Shown here: positions 1-8,479 of the stretch, in pieces
Numbering within the stretch: position 1 is the first letter of the stretch
Layout of the letters: the number at the start of each line of letters is the position of its first letter
DNA from: Lentisphaerales bacterium
GTDB lineage: Bacteria > Verrucomicrobiota > Lentisphaeria > Lentisphaerales > Lentisphaeraceae
Assembly: GCA_022446985.1 (NCBI GenBank)
Contig: JAKVBD010000007.1
Span: 59,481-123,480, forward strand
Length of the DNA stretch: 64,000 nt
Reading direction: 5' to 3'
Program-made: the position numbers and the translations under genes
Notes under the pieces: model-generated
Seen by the model: only the letters and a program-made list of their open reading frames with translations
Told to the model about the DNA's origin: nothing
Database searches by the model: none

Positions 1-186
1 TTGCCAATTGCGCGCCGCTTTGCCAATGCCGCCATAGACGACCAATTCAGCGGGCATCTCTGCAACATTAGGGTCCAGATTATTGCGCAGCATCCGTAAT
101 GCCGCTTCAGTTAACCAGTTTTTTGCCTCTAATTGCGTGCCGCGCTGTGCCTTAATTCTCCGATTTTTATCAATGCGATTACTCAT
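1..186 (-). CDS. hutU: Urocanate hydratase (urocanase), N-terminal part
   Basis: Urocanase converts urocanate to imidazolonepropionate, step two of histidine degradation, in the cytoplasm with tightly bound NAD+. Only the first 62 codons are inside the window; the rest runs off the left edge. The translation starts [20 protein letters not shown] and continues with a [16 protein letters not shown] block and [13 protein letters not shown], which is the conserved urocanase N-terminus. The start is ATG at 186, preceded on the minus strand by a strong GGGAGGT ribosome site 7 bases upstream. It is divergent from hutG-hutI, which catalyse later steps of the same pathway. An open frame on the other strand here is only its shadow. 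Confidence 0.93.
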   Translation of the reverse strand, partial: MSNRIDKNRRIKAQRGTQLEAKNWLTEAALRMLRNNLDPNVAEMPAELVVYGGIGKAARNWQ

Positions 187-253
187 TACATACCTCCCAA
201 TTATAAACCACAAAAATCTTTGTGCTGCCGAGATTCGCGTAATGTCCCCATAC

Positions 254-283
254 TTGAAAATACTTGCTGCGGAATGGTATAGT
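254..283 (+). promoter_or_regulatory. Probable sigma-70 promoter of hutG-hutI
   Basis: TTGAAA at 254-259 and TATAGT at 278-283 are 18 bp apart, with TGG just before the -10 (extended -10 character). It lies in the divergent hutU/hutG gap and would start transcription about 12-15 bases before the AAGGA ribosome site of hutG. Seen by consensus match only. Confidence 0.5.
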
Positions 284-302
284 CAAGTAAAGAAGGATTT
301 TT

Positions 303-1091
303 ATGGAGTTATTCAAGTTCAATCCAGGAAGCATTCCTGTACTGATCAGTATGCCGCATAATGGCACATTGATCCCCGATGAACTCCGCCCATTTTACAC
401 TGCAAATGGTCTCGCTGTAGAAGACACCGATTGGTACATGGATGAACTCTATGGCTTTGGCCGAGAATTAGGTTGTGCCATGCTCGAATCACTTATTTCT
501 CGCTATGTGATTGATCTCAACCGCAGTCCCCAAAATGAGAATCTTTACCCCGGACAAACCAGTAGTATGCTTTGTCCTGCTACGAGTTTTACAGGTGAAT
601 CACTTTACATAAATAAACCGCCCAACTCAGAAGAAATTAAGCAAAGATTAAGTCGCTATTATCAGCCTTATCATGATCAATTAAACAGTTGGATTCAAGA
701 AACACTCACCCGTTACAAAATCGCTGTTCTCTATGAAGCTCATTCAGTAAAATCACAACTTCCACGACTCTTTGAAGGCCAACTTCCCGAATTAAACCTG
801 GGGACAAATTGCGGCCAAAGCTGTAAAGCTGAACTCAAAAAAATTGTGTGGGCTCATCTACAAAAGAGTTCTTATACCTCAGTTCAAAACGAGCGTTTTA
901 ATGGCGGATATATCACCAGACATTATGGCCAACCTGAAAATGGTATTCACACCCTGCAAATGGAAATATCGCAACGCTGCTACATGAATGAATCCAGTCT
1001 TGAAATCAATCAGGCTAACTTCCAAAAGCTACAAATATTTCTTAAAAACCTGATCACCTCAATTATCAATTGGACTAGGCAATATGTTTAA
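303..1091 (+). CDS. hutG: N-formylglutamate deformylase
   Basis: The enzyme hydrolyses N-formylglutamate to glutamate and formate, the last step of the five-step histidine pathway that runs through formylglutamate. The 262-residue protein shows the family signatures: SMPHNGTLIPDELRP (16-30), DTDWYMDELY (41-50), RYVIDLNRSP (67-76), YEAHS (144-148, metal/catalytic region) and LNLGTNCGQSC (164-174). Length is normal for the family. The ATG follows AAGGA at 293-297. The gene overlaps the start of hutI by 8 bases, so the two are probably translationally coupled. Finding hutF (formiminoglutamate deiminase) nearby supports this route rather than the one-step HutG formiminoglutamase route. Confidence 0.93.
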   Translation: MELFKFNPGSIPVLISMPHNGTLIPDELRPFYTANGLAVEDTDWYMDELYGFGRELGCAMLESLISRYVIDLNRSPQNENLYPGQTSSMLCPATSFTGESLYINKPPNSEEIKQRLSRYYQPYHDQLNSWIQETLTRYKIAVLYEAHSVKSQLPRLFEGQLPELNLGTNCGQSCKAELKKIVWAHLQKSSYTSVQNERFNGGYITRHYGQPENGIHTLQMEISQRCYMNESSLEINQANFQKLQIFLKNLITSIINWTRQYV

Positions 1092-2259
1092 AGCCCTGAC
1101 AAATGCTTATATCAATGGTCAACGACAACAAACGCTGATCATGGATGATGAAATGATCACCTGGGTTGGTCATGATGCAGATGCCAGACTTCAGGAATGT
1201 GAGAGTATTGAAGACTGTCAGGCACGTTTAGTCACTGCCGGTCTTATCGATTGTCATACCCATTTGATTTACGGAGGTAAACGCTTTGACGAATATGAAG
1301 CTCGACTCAATGGTAGTTCGTATGAAGATATTGCCAGGCAGGGAGGTGGTATTCTTTCGACAGTCAAAGCCACCAGAGCCTGTACCGAACAAAAACTCTT
1401 TGAATCCGCTTCCAAAAGATTACTTCACTTAATCTCAGATGGAGTCACAGCTGTCGAAATTAAGTCAGGATATGGCCTCGATCTTGAAACTGAACTCAAG
1501 ATGCTCAAAGTTGCTGCCAAACTTGAACAGGTTCTGGGACTTAAAATATCTAAAACCTTCCTCGGTGCCCACACCATTCCTCCAGAATATATAGACAATA
1601 GGCAGGACTATGTTGACCTTATTTGTGCAACTATTCTTCCTGAAATAAAGCCTCATGCAGATGCCTGCGATGTGTTTTGCGAATCTTTTGCTTTCACTTT
1701 AGAAGAATCAAAAAAGATTCTCCAAGCTGCTAAAGAATTGGGACTCAATTTAAAGGCTCATGCAGAGCAACTGTCTGCAACTGGGGCTGCTGCTATGGCC
1801 TCTGAAATGGGCGCACTTTCAGTTGAACATTTAGAATATATGGATGAAGCTTCCGTGAAAATCTTAGCCGATTCTAATACCGTTGCCGTGCTTTTACCCG
1901 GAGCTTTTTACACCTTAAAAGAAACTAAAAAACCACCTATTGATCTTTTCAGAAAATACCATGTTCCCATCGCCATAGCCTCCGACTCAAATCCCGGCAG
2001 CTCACCTGTTCTTTCGTTACGACTGATGATGAATATGGCTTGTCAGTTTTTTGGTTTAACACCCGAAGAAAGTCTGAAAGCCGTCTCCATAAATGCTGCT
2101 CAAGCTTTAGGCTTCAATGATCTCGGCAAACTTCAAAAAGGTTACAAAGCCAATATTGCTGTTTGGGATGCCGAATCTGTCGCCGAACTCTGCGGAACTC
2201 TTGGCGGCAGCCTCTTAAACAAAAGTTATAGTTATAGTAGGCTTCTCTTCGAAAGTTGA
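1084..2259 (+). CDS. hutI: Imidazolonepropionase
   Basis: Amidohydrolase that opens imidazolone-5-propionate to N-formimino-L-glutamate (step three of histidine breakdown). The metal motif DCHTH has His58 and His60; further family motifs are KTFLGAHTIPPEY, NLKAHAEQLS, SVEHLEYMD and ASDSNPGSSP (fourth metal ligand Asp). At 391 residues it is slightly shorter than most HutI but spans the TIM barrel and the C-terminal strands. Its start overlaps the hutG stop by 8 bases. Its last codons (KSYSYS, 2221-2238) lie in a 20-bp sequence that is repeated exactly just before hutF, 3 kb downstream. Confidence 0.95.
   Translation: MFKALTNAYINGQRQQTLIMDDEMITWVGHDADARLQECESIEDCQARLVTAGLIDCHTHLIYGGKRFDEYEARLNGSSYEDIARQGGGILSTVKATRACTEQKLFESASKRLLHLISDGVTAVEIKSGYGLDLETELKMLKVAAKLEQVLGLKISKTFLGAHTIPPEYIDNRQDYVDLICATILPEIKPHADACDVFCESFAFTLEESKKILQAAKELGLNLKAHAEQLSATGAAAMASEMGALSVEHLEYMDEASVKILADSNTVAVLLPGAFYTLKETKKPPIDLFRKYHVPIAIASDSNPGSSPVLSLRLMMNMACQFFGLTPEESLKAVSINAAQALGFNDLGKLQKGYKANIAVWDAESVAELCGTLGGSLLNKSYSYSRLLFES
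2220..2239 (+). repeat. 20-bp direct repeat, left copy
   Basis: caaaagttatagttatagta at 2220-2239 is inside the 3' end of hutI and recurs exactly at 5238-5257, 15 bases before the hutF start codon. The two copies bracket the 3 kb block that separates hutI from hutF. Internally it contains a TATAGT tandem pair. Confidence 0.85.
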
Positions 2260-2524
2260 GTCAACTTTGCATCCAAAGCGTAATTGAAAGTACAACAACA
2301 CAACATATTTTATTACCTACTAGGGAATCAAAGACTATAACAATGTGCAAGGGAATAAAAACATGCTGATCTTAAATTTTTTACTCTCAAAATGCTGTAT
2401 AATAACTATCATATGAAATAGAAGCTGAATAGTTTCTAAACCACATGAAAAAACAGTAAATAGCGCCGATCTAATCCGGACAAGTCACAGACCTTACTAA
2501 ATAATTCTACACATAGAGGAAAAT

Positions 2525-3034
2525 ATGAAATCAACCATCTCATTAATTTTATTGTTATTTATAACGATAGGCTATTCTGAACCCGAAGTCATTAAACGTG
2601 ATAATGAACCGGACTTTATATTGACCAAAGATAAAAAAATGGATTTCGCTATCAAAGAGGCTAAAAGCAAAGTTGACGAATTTATACAAAGAATTAAATC
2701 GACTAAAAATCATGAAGGCTTTTTTATTAAAAAAGGTTTTACATATGGCAAAGATGAAGCTGAACATATTTGGTTGTCTTTAGTTTCTTTTAAAAAAAAC
2801 CAATTTACGGCTACTGTGAGTAACAAACCTGTTTATGTAAAAAATTTAAAGGTTGGGCAAAAGGTTTTAGTTAAAATTAACGAAATTTCTGATTGGATGA
2901 TTAGCTCTCCCAAAGGTCTTAAAGGAGGCTATACCATAGTCGCACTTGTTTATGGTACAAAAGATGAGAAAATGTACGAAGAGAACCTAAACATTGATTG
3001 GTCAAAATATGATTTCCTAAAGAAGGCAAAGTAG
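2525..3034 (+). CDS. Exported DUF2314 (YegJ-like) protein
   Basis: A 169-residue protein with an N-terminal signal peptide (about residues 1-18, hydrophobic core ISLILLLFITIGYS). The mature part matches the DUF2314 pattern: an acidic/basic helix containing AIKEAKSKVDEFIQRI, then EHIWLSLVSF, a strand NKPVYVKNLKVGQKVLVKINEISDWM and GGYTIVAL. The molecular function of DUF2314 is not known. The start ATG is preceded by AGAGGAAA. It is the first of three genes in the block between the direct repeats at 2220 and 5238, none of which relates to histidine metabolism. Confidence 0.7.
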   Translation: MKSTISLILLLFITIGYSEPEVIKRDNEPDFILTKDKKMDFAIKEAKSKVDEFIQRIKSTKNHEGFFIKKGFTYGKDEAEHIWLSLVSFKKNQFTATVSNKPVYVKNLKVGQKVLVKINEISDWMISSPKGLKGGYTIVALVYGTKDEKMYEENLNIDWSKYDFLKKAK

Positions 3035-3146
3035 ATTTAATTAATACAACAAGTGCTAAAACTTTTTCATAACTCACTCTATATAATTCAGCTACTCTAG
3101 CTTCAATTTGAGGCATTACTTACTTAAACTAAAAGGGCATTACATA

Positions 3147-3596
3147 ATGAAAGACATAAAAGACTTGGAAATTACAAAACTGAAATACTACAGCTACTCA
3201 GCATGGATTTATATTGCTGCTTGGGCTTGGTATCTTTTAGAACACTTTACAGACATTAGAATCACAAAAAGATTTCACTCTCAAAGAGAAGATCCTATCG
3301 GCATACTGATACCAATTTTATTAACACTGGGAACAATTATTGTCACTCATTATTTATATCTGAGAGATCAAAGTATTATTAAAAACGGGGTTATTCTCAA
3401 CGCTAAAATTATATCCAGTGGGAAAGTGTATGGCGAAATTCAGGATATAAAATTTACATATAGATATGAAGGAAAAAGTTACAAGTACAAAAAGTCTTTA
3501 GCAAAAGCTGATATAGATGGGGAAACAGTTCCTGTGATAATAGATTCTAAGAATCCAAAACGTTACTTTCTAGCCAAACAAAAATTGGAAGCCTAA
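3147..3596 (+). CDS. DUF3592-like small membrane protein
   Basis: About 149 residues from the ATG at 3147, chosen because AAAAGGG lies 9 bases upstream; an in-frame ATG at 3108 has no such site. Two hydrophobic segments (around YSYSAWIYIAAWAWYLL and GILIPILLTLGTIIVTHYLYL) are followed by a soluble beta-rich tail with KNGVILNAKIISSG, IKFTYRYEGKSYKYKKS and VPVIIDSKNPKRYFL, the arrangement seen in DUF3592 proteins. No enzymatic motif is visible. Function unknown. It sits 112 bp after the DUF2314 gene on the same strand. Confidence 0.55.
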   Translation: MKDIKDLEITKLKYYSYSAWIYIAAWAWYLLEHFTDIRITKRFHSQREDPIGILIPILLTLGTIIVTHYLYLRDQSIIKNGVILNAKIISSGKVYGEIQDIKFTYRYEGKSYKYKKSLAKADIDGETVPVIIDSKNPKRYFLAKQKLEA

Positions 3597-3683
3597 ACCA
3601 CAACCAACAGATCACTACATACCTTCTACTCGCTGTACCCATTCCAACTATAGGGAACTCTGAAGCTATTTCTCTCTCATCCA

Positions 3684-3757
3684 TCCTCCGTGATCTTTGT
3701 GCTCTTCGTGGTTAAATTGATTTTTATACCACAGAGATCACTGGGAACACAGAGAAT
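3684..3757. repeat. Imperfect inverted repeat of the 'CTCTGTGGT' dispersed type
   Basis: The arm at 3684-3714 (CTCCGTGATCTTTGTGCTCT...) and the arm at 3727-3757 (ACCACAGAGATCACTGGGAA...) are imperfect reverse complements. The 322-base gap 3597-3918 holds this and no gene. Similar low-information sequences are dispersed in many bacterial genomes; here it resembles the repeats seen beside the GxxExxY genes further right. Confidence 0.55.
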
Positions 3758-3918
3758 TAGGAGAACATATTCTTGTATTAAAAGGCAACCCCACAATAAA
3801 CTCTAAAGATCCTACTTTTGATTAAAACCTTCACTTAGCTGTGACTAAATCTGCCACTTTTCCGTATGAGTTCAGAAATTGACACTCCAATTGAACCTAA
3901 GGAAAGGAAGAACTAGAA

Positions 3919-4983
3919 ATGGGCTACCGCGTAAACATTCCTCTCGTAGCTGCAGTACTCTCCATGATGATTTCCAATGTCCTGGCAGCTGAGCTTGCAA
4001 ACTTCTCCGTTGGTAAGAGAGAAGTCATCACGACAAAAGAGCAGCGTGATAAACTCGGACTACAGTGGTTTATTGACGGAAATTTTGGTGTGGTGAAAAC
4101 TGGCAACAAATATCAGTTTCATGGAGCCAATGGTCATAAACCAGTTCGTGTTACGGGAACTTTCAAGAACCCAACTCAGAAAGTTGAACACGTCACAATC
4201 TTAAGTAAAAATCAGAACTTCAAGTACCTTTCGGGCGGCCCACTTTACCGTGACCCTAAATCAAAACGTATCTTCCTTTTCTATCATGCAGAAATCCACC
4301 GTGGAACTGCACAAAACTTCTACAGCGTCCTGGGGCTCTGCGTGCAGACGGATAAAGAAGGACTGCAATTTGAAGACCTTGGACCGATCTTCCAGGCCAA
4401 CGTATCCAATGACAAAGCCGAAACAACTGTAGAGATATGTGGCTCTCCTTTCGTCATCAAAGATGGCTACTTCTACCTCTATGCACGAGACGTTCTTGCA
4501 AAAGGCAAGATAAAACAATGTAATCTCTCAGTCGCCAGAGCCAAGGTTTCAGATGTCGTACGAGCCGGACTTAAAGGCAAGAATGCAAAATGGAAGAAGT
4601 ACTGCAAAGGTAGCTTCTCACAACCTGGTATCGGTGGTAAATCCACTCCATTGAAAAAAGGAAACCCGGGTACCCGCTGGATGGACGTCAGCTACAACAC
4701 TGCCTTAAAGAAATACATCATGGTTGTCGCCGCCAGTACACCCGCAAACACTAATGTGGAACTCTTCATCACCAGTTCCAAAGATGGAATCACATGGGAA
4801 CCTCGTAAAAAACTTGCCAAAGAGAATGGCGAGTCATTCTACCCGTCCATTGTAAGTGTGAATAAAAATCCACGAGAGACAGGATCTGAATTCTACGTCT
4901 ATTACACCTTTTCAAAGAAAGGCGAATGGAATCTCTGGGACGATGCCGTAATCGCACGGCGGAAGATTATTATCATAAGGTAG
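3919..4983 (+). CDS. Exported glycosidase-like beta-propeller protein
   Basis: The 354-residue protein has a signal peptide (about residues 1-23, ending near VLA|AEL). The mature part reads like a five-bladed propeller of the GH43/GH32/DUF-type hydrolases: repeated GGPLYRDPKSKRIFLFYHA, CGSPFVIKDGYFYLYARD, RWMDVSYNTALKKYIMVVA, and FITSSKDGITWE followed by SFYPSIVSV. Catalytic acids cannot be assigned with confidence. The likely role is recognition or cleavage of an extracellular glycan, in keeping with the polysaccharide-degrading habit of Lentisphaerae. GGAAAGGAAG upstream gives a good ribosome site for ATG 3919. It is the last gene of the block between the 20-bp direct repeats. Confidence 0.6.
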   Translation: MGYRVNIPLVAAVLSMMISNVLAAELANFSVGKREVITTKEQRDKLGLQWFIDGNFGVVKTGNKYQFHGANGHKPVRVTGTFKNPTQKVEHVTILSKNQNFKYLSGGPLYRDPKSKRIFLFYHAEIHRGTAQNFYSVLGLCVQTDKEGLQFEDLGPIFQANVSNDKAETTVEICGSPFVIKDGYFYLYARDVLAKGKIKQCNLSVARAKVSDVVRAGLKGKNAKWKKYCKGSFSQPGIGGKSTPLKKGNPGTRWMDVSYNTALKKYIMVVAASTPANTNVELFITSSKDGITWEPRKKLAKENGESFYPSIVSVNKNPRETGSEFYVYYTFSKKGEWNLWDDAVIARRKIIIIR

Positions 4984-5016
4984 AAGGTAGTTTAATACAT
5001 TCTTTCCAAGATATCT

Positions 5017-5046
5017 CTCTGCGCCTTGAGCGAAGCGGGCGTGAAA
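5017..5046 (+). repeat. Remnant of 'TTTGCGTCTTAGCGTC..GCGTGAAA' dispersed repeat
   Basis: CTCTGCGCCTTGAGCGAAGC followed by GGGCGTGAAA resembles the repeat family found at 55764-55834, 56276-56303 and 56353-56382 around a GxxExxY gene. The rest of 4984-5237 shows no gene or clear signal. Confidence 0.45.
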
Positions 5047-5237
5047 AAATATTAAATTCAAAATCTTTAATTTTATACTTTCTCAAATCCTGAACTTTCT
5101 GTCTAAAAAATTACTTTCTCACAACATCTAAAGCTGAGTAATCCATAACGTCTAATATGCCGAGCTGGAGCTCAGCGATCCATAATAAATACTGGATTTC
5201 GCACATAATCCTGAAAGAGGACAGCAAACTCGAAAAG

Positions 5238-5257
5238 CAAAAGTTATAGTTATAGTA
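5238..5257 (+). repeat. 20-bp direct repeat, right copy
   Basis: An exact copy of 2220-2239. From here the sequence continues in the same reading frame into the hutF ATG at 5272 (open back to a TGA at 5212), but a GGGG ribosome site at 5261-5264 favours initiation at 5272. Confidence 0.85.
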
Positions 5258-5271
5258 AATGGGGTATAACT

Positions 5272-6366
5272 ATGAAATTCCCAGCGTTTGCAAATGTGCA
5301 TAGTCATGCATTTCAGTATGCTATTGCCGGCTTAACTGAATGTGCCTCATCAAAATCAGACTCATTCTGGACCTGGCGAAAAAAAATGTATCAAGCTGTT
5401 CATGACTTTAATCCTGATTCATTAAAGGCCTGTGCAACTCAGCTCTACCAAAGAATGTTGGCAAATGGTTATACTGCTGTTGGGGAGTTTCACTACCTAC
5501 ACCATCAACCAAATGGCAAAGCTTATAAAAATATCACTGCCATGTCAGAAGCTATTATCGAAGCTGCAGAATCAACCGGAATTAAGTTAACGCTTTTACC
5601 TGTGCTCTATACCTACTCAAACTTCGATCAACAAGAAATATCAGAGCAACAAAAACCATTTTACAATGATACAGCATCTTATATTAATCTTATGGATCAC
5701 TTAGTTTCTCTATGCTCTAAATTAGATAACATACGACTCGGTATAGCCTTTCACTCTTTAAGAGCTTGTAGCATCAAACAAATAACTGAGGTGCTAAAAT
5801 GGCGCCAAAAAACTCTGCCAAACTGTCCAGTACATATCCATATTTCAGAGCAAAATCAGGAAGTCAATGACTGCCAGCAAGTCACCAGTTTAAAACCGAT
5901 TGAATACCTTTATGAAAACGTTTCTGTTGATCATAACTGGACTCTTATTCATGCAACTCACAGCAATCAAGATGAGTTAAAACTTATTGCCAATTCACAA
6001 GCTATCGTAGGGCTTTGTCCTTCTACAGAGGCGAATTTAGGAGATGGACTCTTCCCACTCAAAGAGTTTATTAATCTTGGTGGTCGCTTTGCTATTGGCT
6101 CTGATAGCCAGGTTTCACTGAAGCCTCTATCTGAAATTCAACTTCTAGAATATGGCCAACGCCTGATCACTCAATCCAGATCAGTCTGTGTCACTGAAGA
6201 GGTACCACACCCTGGATTCTTACTCTGGCAAGAATGTTCTTCTAATGGTTTTAATTCATTACAAGCGAAACAGGATTTTATAGAGATAAATATATCTAAA
6301 GAGTTTAATGATTATTCACAGCAGTATTTAGCTGATTTACTGGTCTTTACAGATAAGATACAATGA
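5272..6366 (+). CDS. hutF: Formimidoylglutamate deiminase, short form
   Basis: This amidohydrolase deaminates N-formimino-L-glutamate to N-formyl-L-glutamate and ammonia, feeding HutG. Family motifs are clear: NVHSHAFQYAIAGLTE with metal ligands His10 and His12, DSFWTWRKKMY (30-40), GEFHYLHHQ (71-79), VHIHISEQ (187-194), LIHATH (225-230), LCPSTEANLGDG (248-259) and IGSDSQ (275-280). At 364 residues it is shorter than usual HutF (about 450). The N-terminal beta-sandwich part before the HxH motif is absent, and the C-terminal part after GQRLITQSR is shortened and divergent. All recognisable metal and substrate motifs remain, so it may be active. It sits just after the right copy of the 20-bp repeat. 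Confidence 0.88.
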   Translation: MKFPAFANVHSHAFQYAIAGLTECASSKSDSFWTWRKKMYQAVHDFNPDSLKACATQLYQRMLANGYTAVGEFHYLHHQPNGKAYKNITAMSEAIIEAAESTGIKLTLLPVLYTYSNFDQQEISEQQKPFYNDTASYINLMDHLVSLCSKLDNIRLGIAFHSLRACSIKQITEVLKWRQKTLPNCPVHIHISEQNQEVNDCQQVTSLKPIEYLYENVSVDHNWTLIHATHSNQDELKLIANSQAIVGLCPSTEANLGDGLFPLKEFINLGGRFAIGSDSQVSLKPLSEIQLLEYGQRLITQSRSVCVTEEVPHPGFLLWQECSSNGFNSLQAKQDFIEINISKEFNDYSQQYLADLLVFTDKIQ

Positions 6367-6420
6367 CTTTTTGCTTATGGTTGGTATCTTGCCCCAAAAG
6401 AAAATAAGCAATAGAGAATC

Positions 6421-8229
6421 ATGGCAGATAAAGAATTTACACCACTGTGGGAAAAAGAGTTTTTAAAGAACGCTTTTCAAAGAGTTATAAATGAAGAACT
6501 TTACCGTTGGATAGTTGACACTTCATCTTCTCTATATCCTGAACTGGTAGATGATTTTCTTTATGTTCTATTTTTAGACAGAAATCCCGATATTCGCTTA
6601 TTTGCAAATTTACGTGCAAAGGGCCTGTTAGATCCCAAACCACTCGCTCAAAAGTTATCAGTTATAGCTGACTCTCAGCTGACAATAGAACTCTTTGACT
6701 TTTTATTATTCTGTGAGACTCCAGACGCACTGTCTAAGCTTAAAGAGAAATATAAAATTTCAGATCTCAAAGAGCCGTCTCAATTCTTTGCATACGTATC
6801 TTGCTTGTTAAACTTACCTCGCTCTCAAAGATATAATGAGTTAAATGAGCTCTATAAGTCTGTTAAAAGTGATCCTATACGTCAGGCACCAGTTTTGTCC
6901 AATTTAATACGTGTAGCTCCAGTAAATAGGCTTCAAGAGCTGTTATCAGATTTCATAGCTTGTGATTCTCCTTTTGCTACAAGAGGGAACCTATGTCTAC
7001 TTCTCTGTCCAGAATTTCTACTGGATAAGCTCATTTTCTTTGATTCAAAAGAATTCAATAAAGAATACGTTGAGCAGCTATATTCAGCCCTTAATTCAAC
7101 TTTAAATGCAGTTGACTTATCAGCTGAGTTAATTAACGCTCTTTGTTCTACCCCTGATAATGCCCCTGCTATTTTTATCTATGAATTAAATAAAGTCGCA
7201 GAAAAGAACTCATGGGATATTCCTAGTTGGTTAGAGCTAAGTAACTCTAATAATGAAGTTGAAGAATACCAAGAGTTTATCCTTTTGGCATTTGAGATCC
7301 TTAAATACTATTCAACTGTTCCTCCCACTCATGAAGTTATAGTTAATTCTTATCTAACTTTTAATGCTGCTGCAAGTGTTACACATACCAAGTTTGATTC
7401 GTCAGATTTAAATGAAAACATTCAATCAGCCCTCGATGTAATTAAGCTTAATCGCCTGTCTGTTACCGAACCTGCGGTTAAATTTCTTGCAGAATCTGAA
7501 CCAAAACTTTCTTGTGATGATTTGTTTAAGATAATCGAAAATGACAAATCATTTATTTCTATTGGACTGTCTGCAGAGATCCTAAAGAGATGGGCCATCA
7601 GCCAGCCTGATGCCTGCCAATTTTCACTTGAAAAAGTCATTAGTTTCATTCATGAAAAACAAGGTGGTTTCGTTTGTGAAGATTTATGTATATTCCTTGA
7701 CCATCTTGGACCTAGAGCCATTCCATTTATTGCAAAAGCATTAGAGAATACTCAAGACAAGCAAAAACAAAATTACTTAAGTACATGCCTTCAATCGATC
7801 CCTTATATGGAAGCTTTTGATGCTTTAAGGGGACATATTAAACAGGACAATCAGCACTTGATTGATAACTTGTATCATCCAGAGATCTTTTCAATTATTG
7901 ATAAGTTTCCACTCTCTGGCATGAAGGCTAAAGTCATAGTAAATACATGTGAACTTTTTGAACTTCAACATCCAGAATACTTAGATGCTAAGACCAAAAT
8001 CTTATCATATGAAGATAAGTATTTTCAAGAATTACCGGATGATGGTTTCAGCATGCCTGATCTTCCTTTTGATCTTGATGGGGACATACCACCAGGAGAG
8101 TTAGATTCATTCTTAAATCAATTTACACAGCCTCTGGATGACGATCAGAATATCGATAAAAAGAAGCTTAAAAATAAAAAGAAAAAAAACGCTCAGAAAA
8201 AGGCTAAGAATAAGAAGAAAAAGAAATAA
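6421..8229 (+). CDS. Large alpha-helical protein with poly-lysine tail, function unknown
   Basis: I do not recognise this 602-residue protein. It is soluble and predicted mostly helical, with HEAT-like stretches (for instance YPELVDDFLYVLFLDRNPDI near the start and LCIFLDHLGPRAIPFIAKAL around residue 430). It has no signal peptide and no catalytic motif. The C-terminus is striking: an acidic, Pro/Gly-rich segment (DDGFSMPDLPFDLDGDIPPG) is followed by about 25 residues that are almost all Lys with some Asn, Ala and Gln (8156-8226). Such tails can bind nucleic acid or acidic surfaces. The region is AT-rich compared with the genes on either side. It lies 54 bp after hutF and upstream of the TubR-TubZ-like pair. 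Confidence 0.75.
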   Translation: MADKEFTPLWEKEFLKNAFQRVINEELYRWIVDTSSSLYPELVDDFLYVLFLDRNPDIRLFANLRAKGLLDPKPLAQKLSVIADSQLTIELFDFLLFCETPDALSKLKEKYKISDLKEPSQFFAYVSCLLNLPRSQRYNELNELYKSVKSDPIRQAPVLSNLIRVAPVNRLQELLSDFIACDSPFATRGNLCLLLCPEFLLDKLIFFDSKEFNKEYVEQLYSALNSTLNAVDLSAELINALCSTPDNAPAIFIYELNKVAEKNSWDIPSWLELSNSNNEVEEYQEFILLAFEILKYYSTVPPTHEVIVNSYLTFNAAASVTHTKFDSSDLNENIQSALDVIKLNRLSVTEPAVKFLAESEPKLSCDDLFKIIENDKSFISIGLSAEILKRWAISQPDACQFSLEKVISFIHEKQGGFVCEDLCIFLDHLGPRAIPFIAKALENTQDKQKQNYLSTCLQSIPYMEAFDALRGHIKQDNQHLIDNLYHPEIFSIIDKFPLSGMKAKVIVNTCELFELQHPEYLDAKTKILSYEDKYFQELPDDGFSMPDLPFDLDGDIPPGELDSFLNQFTQPLDDDQNIDKKKLKNKKKKNAQKKAKNKKKKK

Positions 8230-8300
8230 TAATTCTATTCAATTAGGGACCATTCCCCGCTTAATCATTAAACTTACTTATACCTTTCTATTCACTTATT

Positions 8301-8332
8301 TCAGGTCTTTAGATTGCTTTCTAAAGACCTGA
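8301..8332. terminator. 12-bp perfect hairpin after the poly-Lys gene
   Basis: TCAGGTCTTTAG (8301-8312) and CTAAAGACCTGA (8321-8332) are perfect reverse complements around an 8-base loop. There is no T-run on either side, so it may act as a factor-dependent terminator or 3' stabiliser. It marks the left border of the AT-rich gap that precedes the TubR-like gene. Confidence 0.5.
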
Positions 8333-8479
8333 TTACTCCCCTTAATTACTCAAGCTTTGATGATCCGTCTTCATTTAATCGAGTTTTATTATCCATGATT
8401 TATCCATTGTTTTGATCTAATTCTTAATTATCATGACAATCAAATACAACTAAATAAACTTCTATTTCATTTAAAAAAC

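Noticed and set aside
200..205. TATAAT on the minus strand as the hutU -10 box
   Set aside because: It is so close to the start that transcription would begin within or after the hutU ribosome site.
83..361. Plus-strand open frame of 92 codons at the left edge
   Set aside because: It lies antisense to the hutU start and overlaps hutG; no known motif. The minus strand encodes urocanase.
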